In this document: one piece after another, positions 52,617 to 63,000 of the stretch
How the letters are laid out: each line of letters begins with the position of its first letter
How positions within the stretch are numbered: the first letter of the stretch is position 1
NCBI GenBank assembly: GCA_026770575.1
Contig: MU657206.1
Span: 1 to 64,000, forward strand
Source of the DNA: Pelagophyceae sp. CCMP2097
Lineage: Eukaryota > Sar > Pelagophyceae
Length of the DNA: 64,000 bases
Direction: 5' to 3'
The notes under the pieces: generated by a model
What the model was told of the DNA's origin: nothing
Database searches by the model: none
What the model saw: only the letters and a program-made list of their open reading frames with translations
Translations under genes and position numbers: made by a program

Positions 52617-53204
52617 AGAGCGAATTTCATTTTTGGCGATTATCAGAAAAAGTTCGGAAAAAGTCCTCAACTACCCGGCTGCAGCACGCGCCCCACCCAA
52701 GGCAACTCGAAGGTCGCTCGTGCGATCGAGCGGGTTAACAGGCATCGCTTGGGGTTGGTCGGAAAAGTTTTAAAGGGACACGTCTCCTGGGTGAGATACG
52801 CCTCCAATTTCGACCCTTTGGCACCATAACTCGTCAGCGCGGGCGACTAAGGTGTACACGTTTAGGCCAGGATGGTAGCACTTAGCATAACGAGCATAAC
52901 TGCTGATAACGTGTACACCTTAGTCGCCCGCGCCGACGAGTTACGATCTTCGAGACGCTTCTATAAATCTATAGAAGAATTCCTACGAGAAAACCCGCTC
53001 GAGATAGGAGGAAAGGGTCTCTCCGAAACATTTTTGGCTGTGAAAGCGAATAGCATCAAGACGCGGGCATGACGGCGCGGCGGCGTCGCGTCGATTCAAA
53101 CCCTGGGAAGTTCCGGATTTCAAAAAGTGGCGAACCGACCCTTTTTCTGATTGCTAACTTCTCAAACGAAATTCGCTTTTAAGGGGCTTTGAAACAGCTG
53201 TGCC
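52604..53204. repeat. inverted repeat pair enclosing a 38-bp-arm hairpin
   Basis: The outer arms at about 52604-52655 and 53138-53203 share GAAACAGCTG, GAAATTCGCT and CTTTTTCTGAT in inverse orientation. The inner arms, 52827-52862 and 52906-52945, are nearly perfect complements (GGGCGACTAAGGTGTACACG). A 66-codon frame at 52872-53072 crosses the inner hairpin and has no recognisable family. The arrangement resembles a non-autonomous element upstream of both the WD40 gene and the ice-binding gene. Confidence 0.55.
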
Positions 53205-53375
53205 TCGGAACCATAAGGCCCTCAGGATGAGGCATGAGGTGTTTTATTTATATCCACGTAGGATAGCGGTTTTTCAGAATTTTCCCGGGATGGTCAATTG
53301 CTGGTTACATCACTCAACTCAAAAGAACAAACCCGGAAAAGATCTTTATCCCTCGAGTCGACCGCCACGCTCGCC

Positions 53376-54293
53376 ATGCCCATGCTCCAGAGCCGTTTGT
53401 TCGCGTTGGCGCTTGGCGCGCTGGGCGCGCTGGCGACGGCCATCCCGACTGTCGACCTCCGGTCTTCCGGCGATTTTGCAATTTTGGCCAAGACCGGCGT
53501 GTCGACGGTACCCGCCTCGGCAATCTATGGCCACCTCGGCCTGAGCCCGATCTCGGCCACGGCGTTCACGGGCTTCTCGTACATCGAGAAACCGACGAAG
53601 GGATTCGCCAAGTCGACGCAGGTGTGTGCGCTTATTTGTGAACCGGGGACGTTGCCCGGTGGACCGTCGCAACCCCCGGAACGCGAGGCGTCGAGCAGGA
53701 GAGGCGTGTATGCAGGTGACGGGCAGGATGTACGCCGCCGACTTTGCCTCCCCCACGCCAACCAAGCTGACCACGGCCGTCGGCGACATGCAGACGGCCT
53801 ACACAGACGCCGCCAGCCGCCCCTTATCCGGGCTCGGCGAACGCCTCAATCTCATGGGGGGGCAGATCGGCGGCGCCACGATGACACCGGGCGTGTACGC
53901 GTGGGCCACGGACGTAAAAATTCTCGCCGACATATACATCAGCGGCGGACCCAACGACGTCTTCATCCTTCAGACGACCGGCAAGGTGCGGGTTCTTTTT
54001 TTATCGGGGCCCTTCAAAAGCCCTTTTCTTAGGTCGTCGTCGCCGCGGGCGTCAAGGTCATCCTCCAGGGCGGCGCCAAGCACGAGAACATCTTCTGGCA
54101 AGTCGCCGGTAATGTGAAAGTCGGCGCCGGCGCGCACCTCGAGGGCGCCTTCCTCGTCAAGACGAACGTCGCCTTCGTCACGGGCTCGTCGCTCAACGGC
54201 CGCGTACTCGCGCAGACGGCCGTCACGCTCCAGTCGACGACCATCGACACGCGCGCGGCCCCGCTCGTCCGCCGCCTGGGCAGCAGCGAATAA
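53376..54293 (+). CDS. DUF3494 ice-binding protein (secreted)
   Basis: Three exons (53376-53621, 53716-53985, 54033-54293) give 258 residues without gaps. The signal peptide MLQSRLFALALGALGALATA is followed directly by the PF11999 pattern: VDLRSSGDFAILAKTGVSTV, ASAIYGHLGLSPISATAFTG, TGRMYAADFASPTPTKLTTA, VGDMQTAYTDAASRP, GGQIGGATMTPGVYAWATDV, ISGGPNDVFILQTTGK, KVILQGGAKHENIFWQVAGN, GAHLEGAFLVKTNVAFVTGS, LNGRVLAQTAVTLQSTTI. The A-P-T-P-T loop and beta-helix steps are typical. Such proteins bind ice and inhibit recrystallisation outside cells of polar algae, fungi and bacteria, and the family is known for horizontal spread. Here the gene has two spliceosomal introns and host-like GC content, so any transfer is old. 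The donor at 53986 is GTGCGG. Confidence 0.92.
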
Positions 54294-55520
54294 ACGCCTC
54301 GACTGAAGCGGGCCGTTATCACGCCCTTCACGCGCGGAGAACCGACGCCTCCACCTGCCTCGAACTCGCAACAACGCTGGCATCTCAATCCTTGGATGAA
54401 TTGAAATGACCAGGGTAGATTCTAAGCAAATGACCTTATTCGACTCCGGTCAGCTCGTGAGCGTCGTGACACTTTGTCCTTAGGGAGCAGCTGTCCTGGA
54501 GCCTCGTCCTTTCCAAAGGTTTGACTTCATCCCTCTTGGCTTTGTCACCCGCACCGGCGCGGCGACTCGACGGCTCCGACGCATCTCGTGGACCCGGGCC
54601 CTCGAGTCCGAGGCGCGCCGAAAGGCCGGCTGCCGCGTGTTTTTGAAGCCGCGAGGTGCCTGGAACCCGCATGCGATGAACCGGCTCTAAGGCGCGACCG
54701 CCGACGGTGTCGCCCTCACGCATCCCGCCAGTGGCAGCGCAGCAATGCCGCGGGACGCGCGCGACGTCGGACGCATCCGCCACGGAAAGGGGCTCGCCGC
54801 GGGACCGCGTGTACAGGGGCGACGCTCGGTGCGCGCCGCCGCCCTCGAGCGCGCGGCCCGCCGCGCGCGGTCCGCCGTGCGCCGCGGGCACGGATGCGGT
54901 GCGCGGAGGGCCTTCGAGAGAGTCTGCGGCGCTGCGGGGATGCGTCTGGCATGCGCACGTCCCGGGACGGCATTAGCACGTCCCGGGTGCCGCGACGTGC
55001 TCCGGCATGCGGTGCACGCCCGCAGACGGCCCGTGCGGCCGCGGCGTCGGGCGCTGCCTCGGGCGGCGCAGCCGCTGCCTCTGGCGGCGCAGCCGCTGCC
55101 TCGTATAGCGGGCCGCGGGTCGACGCAATGCGACGCACGGCGGTGCCATGATGCCGCCAAGCGAAGGATGCGCTTCAGCAGGTCGCTCAGTTCAAAGACC
55201 GCGAGCGGCGCACCGCGCTCGAAAGCGGGTCGCCGCATGACGCCTCGCGAGTCCTGGTGGACGACCACTTGCGAGCTTCGCCAAGCCCTGGGCGGCTTTG
55301 TCGAGGTCGGCGAGGTCCTGGACCTCCGCGCTCGGACTCGGTCCCGGATCCAAGGCTCGACTCGGTCACTCGGAGCGCGCGCCTGCCGATAGGTGGCACT
55401 TTTTTGTGAAAACGGGTTTTACTCGCGGCCCGTTTCAACGGATCTCCTCAGCGCCGCGGTTTCACGATCGAGGAGCTGCGACGACGGGGCGGCGACGGTT
55501 GCCCGAGTAATCCGGGCGCC
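54294..55520. other. intergenic, no convincing gene
   Basis: GC-rich with open frames on both strands but no motif. A minus-strand stretch near 55150-55270 (GVMRRPAFERGAPLAVFELS) reads somewhat like protein but could not be placed in a gene. A 21-nt GGCGCAGCCGCTGCCTC direct repeat lies at about 55062-55105. Confidence 0.4.
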
Positions 55521-57077
55521 ATGGCGGTCGTGCTCTCGCGCGCCGAGCTGGAGCGCATGCAACGGTCGGTGCAACCCGAGCAGATCACCGACTCGGAGGC
55601 GCGGCGGCGCAGGCTCAAGGAGATCTCCGACGACAAGGTGAAGCAGTGGCCGAACACGCTGCAGGCGACGCGCCTGAAGAAGGACAACTACAAGAAGGAG
55701 CGCATGGAGACTGAGGAATTGGCGCGCCGCCGGCGTCGCGGGAAACTTGTGCGGGCCGCGAAGGCCGTTCCCGCGCGATTCGTGAGCCGGTCTCAATCGC
55801 GGCTGTCGAGTCGCCTTTCCCACAATGGCATTGGTTTCGCAGCCCTTTGCGCGCCGCTTGACGCCGCCTCCCCTCGCTAGGCTCGGCAGGAGGTGGACAA
55901 GACGGAGGCGGCGCTGCAGGGCCGGCTGCGCGCTGCGGCGATTAAGCGCGCGAACGCGATAATGTACGAGACGACAGACAAGATGAAGTTTCTGCGGTCG
56001 CAGCAGGCTTACGGCGACGTCGTGCTGGAGCGCCGGGAGCAGATCGAGGAGAAGAAGCAGCGCGCGGACTGGGAGGCGGGCAAGGACGACGCGTACGCGC
56101 AGGACATGTTCCGGCAGGTGCGCGACGGCGACGCGCGCGAGAAACTCGAGGCGGCGGCGCGGTCCTCAAAGGCGCGGGCGATCGCGGCGTCGCAGTTCGA
56201 GCAGCTCGGCGAGTTCCGCGGCAACTACTTGGAGCGCCTGCGCCAGGAGAAGCGCGAGGGCGCCATGGTGAAAAGCAAGGCTATCGCGGACCAAGAGGAG
56301 GACGAGCGCGACGCAGTCGAGCGGCAGCTCAAGGCGCGCATGCAGGTCAAGGCGATGCAGCTCGCCAACGCCAACCTGAAGAAGCTGAAATTCGAGGACG
56401 CCCAAAAAGAAGAGGTCGAGGACCGCGGCCGCGCGGCGGACAAGCAGCGCAAGGAGGACCTCTCCGTTGCGCGCAAGACGCTGGAGCGCAACCGCTTCGA
56501 CTCGCGTCAGGCGACGAAGCAGCGCCTCATCGACCTTGCGACGGCGGAGCTGGAGCAGCGCACGAACACGGACGCTTTACGGCTCGAGTCGCAGGTCGAG
56601 GCTTTGCGGGCGAAGGAGGACAACGCCGAGGCGGCAAAACAAGACCGCATCGCGCGGCAGAAGCGCGCCATCGACCTCTCCCGCCAGCAGCAGCTCGAGG
56701 CCCGCGCCAAGGAGCGCGCCCTGGACGACGCGGCCACGGAGGACATGGTCTCGACCTGGCGGCGGACCAACGCGGACATCGACGCCGACGAGGAGAAGGA
56801 AGCGGACAACCAACACTTCAAGAAGCTCGCCATCCGTGACTCGCTCCTCGCCTCCGTCGAGGAGAACAAGAGGCGTAAAGCCCAGGTCGAGCACGACCGC
56901 CTCGCCTTTGACGCCGCGACGAGACGCGCCATTGTCGAGGACAACGAGCGCTTCCAAAAAATAGCTGACGAGGAAATCGACAAGGCCAAGACTGCGGGGC
57001 GGTCCACGTACATGCTCGAAAAGGCCAAGCACGCCCGCGACATTACCATGCTGCCAGCCATGGGCTCGCGAATCTAA
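55521..57077 (+). CDS. CFAP210: CFAP210/CCDC173-like axonemal coiled-coil protein
   Basis: Exon 1 (55521-55748) starts MAVVLSRAELERMQRSVQPE, with SDDKVKQWPNTLQATRLKKD. Exon 2 (55890-57077) continues EVDKTEAALQGRLRAAAIKR, YETTDKMKFLRSQQAYGDVV and LERREQIEEKKQRADWEAGK. Almost continuous charged coiled coil follows to RFQKIADEEIDKAKTAGRST and the end MLPAMGSRI. The VLSxxExxRI start, the short KxWxNT segment and the TDKMKFLRSxxxxxxVLxER segment match the trichoplein-like family of CCDC173/CFAP210, a microtubule inner protein of motile-cilium doublets. The 141-nt intron has donor GTGCGG and acceptor GGCAG. Confidence 0.68.
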
Positions 57078-57434
57078 GAAGGAGCGGCCCGCGCCCTCTT
57101 TTCTCGAGGCAGGCCCCGCCCGGGCCGGGGTCGCGGAGCCGACTTCTCCTTTGTTAAAAACTCATTGTTCCCAGCGCCGCGAGGAGCGAGCCTCGATCGC
57201 AAGGTCTTTCAAGGCACCGGTCGCTTGCGAGCTCGTCGTCCAAAGCGCCGGGAAGCCAGAGAATAAAAACGCGTCCCGACCGCAGGCTTTATCGACCCGG
57301 AGATTTAAAAGATCGGCGCGCGCATCTTCGAAGCGTCGCGCCTTGGAGGCTTCGCAGGCCCGAGGGTCGGCGCGCGAGCCCGAGGGTCGGCGCTTGTCCT
57401 CGAGGGCGCGGCGACGGGAGATCGGCCCTCGACG
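57078..57434. other. intergenic spacer
   Basis: No gene is seen. A direct repeat (CCCGAGGGTCGGCGC, about 57360 and 57380) lies just before the next start codon and presumably falls in its promoter or 5' UTR. Confidence 0.4.
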
Positions 57435-58364
57435 ATGGACGATTCTCCCGCACAAAAGATAAAGGTCAAACTCCGCGTCTTCCACGACGCCGCCGCGCGC
57501 GCAAACCTCGCGAGGCTCCGCGGCGACGCCGCCGCGGCGCCCTTCGAAAGCGGCAACGCGTTGCTCCTGCCCGTCGTCGGCGGCCGGCCGCACTCCGCGG
57601 CCTCGGACGCGGTCATGATGGCGGCGTCGCGGGCCGCGCGGACGCTGACGGGAGGCCTGCGCCGGCAGAGCCGCTCCGACTGGTCCGCGGAAGGATCGCG
57701 GCGCGGTTCGACGGGGCCGCGCAACGCGCCGCGCCGGAGCCGCGCGCCGGCGGCGGCGTTCGCCTTTGACGAAGATTTCGAGGCCGAGGCCTCTTCGGAC
57801 TTTAGCGGAGCCGCGGGGCCGCGAGACGCCGCCACCGAGGCGCGGTTGAGCGGCACCGGGCTCGACGCGGACTTCCCGCGGCCCTCGCACCGGGAAGACC
57901 GCGGTCCGTCTCGGTTCGAGTCCGCGGAGCCGCACCGCAGTGACATCACGCCCTACGGGCGGGCGCGGCGACCCGAGGCGCCGCCGCGAGTCGATGCCGG
58001 CCCACCGAGCACGGTCACGTGGCCGCCGCCCCTCGATTCGCCGCCCGCCAAGGGCCGCCTCGCGCACGCGTCACCGCAGTTCGCGGAGTCGCCGCGGTTC
58101 GTCGAGTCGCCGCCGCCAAAAAAGGCGCCTCTCCAACGCACTTCGCCTCACTTCGCCGAGTCGCCCTCGCAAGCCCCGTCGTATGCGCGTGGGGATCCGT
58201 ACGACGCCACGCCGCAGCCGATTGAGCCCTCGCAGCACGTGCAGATCGGCCTGTCGCAGCTCTCGCAGCAAAACGACTCGTTCTGGGCCGCCGCCGAGCT
58301 CGTCACGGCCGCCGCCGAGGTGGCCGTGACGCACGGCCAGGAGCCGCCGCCGGACCTCCCGTGA
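57435..58364 (+). CDS. Pro/Ser-rich protein of unknown function
   Basis: A 309-residue open frame starts MDDSPAQKIKVKLRVFHDAA. After a more ordered N-terminus (ARANLARLRGDAAAAPFESG, VVGGRPHSAASDAVMMAASR) it becomes low-complexity with short repeats of the form SPxFxESP (SPQFAESPRFVESPP, SPHFAESPSQ). It ends in a possible helix (QNDSFWAAAELVTAAAEVAV). The recurring FAESP/FVESP pieces argue for this frame. No family recognised. Confidence 0.5.
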   Translation: MDDSPAQKIKVKLRVFHDAAARANLARLRGDAAAAPFESGNALLLPVVGGRPHSAASDAVMMAASRAARTLTGGLRRQSRSDWSAEGSRRGSTGPRNAPRRSRAPAAAFAFDEDFEAEASSDFSGAAGPRDAATEARLSGTGLDADFPRPSHREDRGPSRFESAEPHRSDITPYGRARRPEAPPRVDAGPPSTVTWPPPLDSPPAKGRLAHASPQFAESPRFVESPPPKKAPLQRTSPHFAESPSQAPSYARGDPYDATPQPIEPSQHVQIGLSQLSQQNDSFWAAAELVTAAAEVAVTHGQEPPPDLP

Positions 58365-58490
58365 GCAGCGCGCGCAGGGACTCGTCTGCGTCTAGTTGGA
58401 CTCCTAATATCTAGGCCCCAAAGCAACCGCGTCGCCATCGCGCACAGCAAACGCGCGGGTGCCGGCCAGACCAGCGGTCCCGCCGTCACC

Positions 58491-59359
58491 ATGGTGCGGC
58501 AAAGTGTCAGGCCCTCGTTTGGGAAGGAGCCCCGTCGATCGGCACGCTCGCATCGACGGCGACTGGCGCAGGTACGACGGCACACGCACGTCATCCGAAA
58601 CGGCAAAATATGCGCCATCACCAACGAAGACGAGGCGGCAGCGGCGCCTCCTCCTCCGCCGCGAGCCGCACCTCCTCCACTGCAAGCTCCTCCTCCCCAG
58701 CCGCGCGCCGCGCCTCCGCTGCGAGCTCCTCTGCCGCCGCGAGCCGCACCTCCTCCGCGAGCAGCGCCTCCGCCGCGCACTGCGCCTCCTCCGCAACGCG
58801 CAGCGCCTCCTCCGCAACGCCATACTCCCGCCCAGCGTCCTCGTCCCGTCGCCGCCGCCGCGCCGCGAGGGGACGCGTCCGCTCCCGGCGGCACGCTGGC
58901 AAGCGACGCGGGCCGCGGGGGCGACGACGGCGGCGCGGCGCTGGAGCTTGCAGAAGCGCGGTACGACGCGGCTCAGGCGCGTGCCGAGCTCGCCGCCGAG
59001 CGCGGGGCGAACGCGGTCCTGCGCGGTGTCAACTCGGACCTCCTCGAATCCACGTCGGGTGCAGCGGCGCTGGCGCTGCAGCGCGACTGCGCGCGACTGC
59101 GCGTGGCGCTCCGCGCCGCCGAGGACGCTTTGGCCGAGGCGCGCGTCCGGGCGATGGACTCTCGAATCGACGCCACGGAGCGCGGCCTCTCCGAGCTCCG
59201 GTCCTGCCTCCTCGGCGCGCAGCAGCAGCAGCCGCAGCAGCAGCAGCACCACCAACAGCCGCAGCCACAGCCACAGCAGCAGCACGAGCAGCAGCCCGCC
59301 CCGCGCGCCGCGCCGGCGCGGCCGCGGCCGACGACGCCGCAGCCTTCGCTATGCCTCTC

Positions 59360-59392
<33 letters not shown>

Positions 59393-59726
59393 CTGGCCCG
59401 GGCCGCACGCGTCGCCGTCGATCTCGTCGCTGTCGGTGTCGTCGAGGACGCGTCGCCGCAGCGCCCGTCCGGCGCCGACGGCGGACCTCCTCGCAGACTT
59501 CCTCGAGCCGCCGCCGCCGCCGCCGCGCGCCGACGAGCGAATACGGCCGCCGCGCGAAAAGTCGCGGAAGCGGCGCGCGCCGGACTCCGACAACGTCGCG
59601 AAGCACGCGGCGCCGGCGCCGGCGGCGCGGTCGAAGCGGTTCTGCTCGCATCGCGCGCCGGATTACTCCTCCGCAGCGTTCGACACCCACATCCAGCGCG
59701 GCATCCGCAACGCCATGCGCGGCTGA
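58491..59726 (+). CDS. Pro/Gln-rich coiled-coil protein of unknown function
   Basis: A 411-residue frame with MVRQSVRPSFGKEPRRSARS, a long PPPPRAAPPP tract, a coiled coil (ALELAEARYDAAQARAELAA, RLRVALRAAEDALAEARVRA), a Gln/His/Pro tract (QQQQPQQQQHHQQPQPQPQ), acidic serine clusters and a basic nuclear-localisation-like stretch (REKSRKRRAPDS). The conserved-looking end DYSSAAFDTHIQRGIRNAMR resembles a short helical motif. No family recognised. Two other frames are also open here because of the repeats, so the call is moderate. Confidence 0.45.
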
Positions 59727-60098
59727 CCTCGGTGCGCGGAAGGGCCGTCGACGCCCTCGGCGCAGCGCGGACGACCGCAAGCTTGCGCTGTTCCATCATT
59801 ATTTTTTTTACGAATCTGCTGTTTCTGTCCGTTGACCTCTATAAAAAGTTCCGGGGAAAGACGGGTTTGGGTGAGGCGGTCCGTGTGTACGCGTGCTCCA
59901 AGGCCGTCGTCAAGGCGCGCTAGCCCAAGTCCCAGGTCGCGCCGATCCAGCCCAAGGCCGTCGTCAAGGCACGTTTTTCGCGCGCGCCACGGGCGTTGCG
60001 GCGCTGCGGTTTTGCCCCCTTTGGGCGGCGCCTTTGGACGCGTCTTTGGCGCAGGCGCGCGGCTACGCTGGCCTCTGAGCGGCGTCGTCGGCGCCTCC
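59727..60098. other. intergenic spacer
   Basis: A duplicated CCCAAGGCCGTCGTCAAGGC-like block occurs at about 59898-59920 and 59949-59971. No gene is supported, and the region should contain the formin promoter. Confidence 0.4.
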
Positions 60099-63000
60099 AT
60101 GGCGGGCCGCCCGCCGCAGCCGATGAAGAAGGCGGCGCCGCCGCCGCCGCAGCGGAATTTCGGGTCGTCGCTGGCGGCCAACATGCGCGCCCTGCGGAGC
60201 GGGTCCATGGGGCCGACGATCGCGGCCTTTTCCAACTTGATCACCGACCAGTCGGGTTCGTTGGCGGCGCGACACCGGCGTGAAGGCCCTCGGAATCCGC
60301 AATACGAAAACGCCGCGGCGCATCGAGAGGAAACGGACCACCCCGGAGGGGAACTGTTCTTCGAGAGCCGGCGGCCGCCGTCTGCGAGGCGGCTGGTCAC
60401 CTTTGCGCTGCAGGCGGGCGACAAGGTCTGGGTGCACGAGCGCGACGGGCACGTGCGAGGCGGCACGCTCATCTCGGCGCCGCAGCAGACTACTGGCTTT
60501 TGCGTCGTCCGCATGGACCGCGACCACGCCGCAGCGGGCGATGACGACCTCAAGTGCATCCAGGCGCGTCCCGCCTTGTCGAAGATTCGACGAGTTGCCT
60601 TTCAAACTCAACACACCTAGGTCCATCGGTCCCAGCTGCGAGCGCCGGCGTCCGGACGCGGCCTCTTCCCTGCCGTCTGCAGCGACGGCTGCCCCGTGGT
60701 CGTCGCATGCGCGCTGGCGATTGCACTCTCCTCTATCGACGCCCCCTGCTCCCTCGAGGCTGCGCCGACGGACGCTTTTGAGTTTTGCGACGTAGGACGA
60801 CTTTTGAGTCTGCCGTGACGTCGACGAGCAGCACCACGTCACCCACGCCGCGTCCCTTTTGCGGGGCCATTGCACGCTTTGTTGCATTCGCGCCGACGTT
60901 TCCGTTCCGCGGGGCCATTGCATGCTTCATTGCGTCCGCCGACGCGTTGCCTTGCAGCGCGGGCGTCGCCGTCGGGTCGCGATACCTTTTAACGTCCGTT
61001 TCCGACGTCGACGCCAAGTGCGTCGTCCTCACGCGGCCGAACCACGACGGCGCGCAGCCGGCGTCGTGCGCAAACGCCCGCCGGGGGGAGCGGCTGGTGT
61101 GGACGTCAAAAAAAGAAGCCATCGGACGTCTTGTAGGCTACCGGCTGCCCTTGGAAACGACGTCTTGTAGGCCGGTGCGTCGTCAAGCTCGAGGGCGGCT
61201 ACCGCGGCGGCGCGACGCGCGCCTGCCGCCTCGTGCACGCCGCGCAGCTGACGCGCATCGAAGACGAGCCGGCGGGCCTGACGGGTGGTTTGTTTGCGTC
61301 GTGCGGACCGTCGAGACGGAGGTCCTCGGCAAGTGACGACGAAGACTTCGAAGACGTCGTTTCCAAGGGCTCGTCGCGCGAGGAGACGAAGGCGGAGGGG
61401 TGAGGCCATGCTTGCGGCTCTGGTCGATGCTCGGGAGTCTCACATGTCGCTGCTCGCCCTCGTGCGACGTCGCGCGAATAGGCCCGCGGCGGCGGCCAAG
61501 ATCCGGTACGTCGACGAGTGGGACGCCGACTACGCGCCGTACTTCAAGATGCTCAAGGTGGGCACGCCGCCGCCGGCCGTGGCGGCGAAGATGGTGCGGG
61601 AGGGCAAGGACCCTTTGCGCGTCGAGGCGACGGCGCCGTTCGCTGCCGCCGAGCCGGCGGCGGTGCCGACGCCGCGGCGGCGCGCGACGGTGAAGACGCT
61701 GCCGCTGGAGTTCCACGCGACGGTGGCCGAAGGGTCCATCTGGGCGGACGTGCGGTCGCTGAACGGCATCGACGTCGCGAGGCACGAATTCGACGAATTA
61801 TTCGTGCAAAAGACAAAGGCGTCGTCGGCGGCGGCGCAGTCGAACGGCGCCACGTCGCCGCTGTCGTCGGCGGCGTCGGACCCGGACTTGACTCGGCGGC
61901 GGTCGAGCCTGGCGGCCAAGGCCGTGGCAAAGCCCGAGGAAAGCCGCGCAAAGGTCGTCGTCATCGCGGCCAAGCGGTCGACGAACATCGCCATCGCTTT
62001 AGCCGGCGCCAAGCTCGGCGCCATGGAGCCCCGGCTCGTGCGGTCGGCGCTGCGACGACTCAAAGCGGACGACTTTTCCGTCACGCAAATCGCCGCTTTG
62101 GAGGACGCGACGCCCTCCAAGGAGGAGCTCACCGCGCTGCGCAAGGTCGCCGCCGATTCCCGGCACCGCGCCTCGCCCGCCGCGTTTGCAGAGGCGGAGC
62201 GCTTCATGCTCCGAGTGCCGCTCCGCGTCAAGGACTACGAGAAGCGCGTCGCCGCGCTGCGCTACCGCGCCACGTTCGCCGAGCGCGCGCACGCTCTGGC
62301 CGCCGAGGCGGACGCGCTGGAAAAGGCGTGCGCCCAGGTCGTGGCGTCGCCTTTATTGAAAAAGCTCCTGACGTACGTTTTACGCCTGTCCACCGAGCTT
62401 GCCGCCGCCAAGCGCTTGGAGTTCCACCGCGCGCCGGCGCCGCCCGACGCCGCGCGCGAGGCCCAGGGCTTCCGCCTCGCGTCGCTGCTGAAATTGTCGG
62501 AGATGAAGGCGTTCGACCACCGCACGTCCGCGCTGGGCTATTTAGCTTCGCTCATGGCGAGAAATAACGACCTCGGCGTCCTCGACTTTGTCGACCAGGA
62601 GATGCCCGCCATCCACGCGGCCAAGCGCGCCTCGGCCAAAGGTGCGCCGCCGGAAGCCGTGCGGAGCCGGCCGTTCCTAGGACGTCGCCCTGTGGGCTGG
62701 CTTGCCTCTGCGACGACTTTGGCCGCGACGCTCTGAAATAGGCTGTCGCGACGAGCTGAAGCTGCTTCTCAAGGGCCGCGCGGCGCTCGACGTGATGCAC
62801 GTCGTCGCTGCGGAGAGCCGGCGGCCCGTCGCAGACGAGTCCGCCGACGCCGGCAACGGCGACGCGTCGCCTATGTCCATCGCGCTGTGGCCGCCGTCCG
62901 TGTTGGCGGCGCCGCCGGCGTGCCCCGCGGCGGCGTCGGCGCCGCCGCCGTTTTCGTCGCCGTCGTCTTCCGACGACGACGAGCTCGACGACGACGCCGC

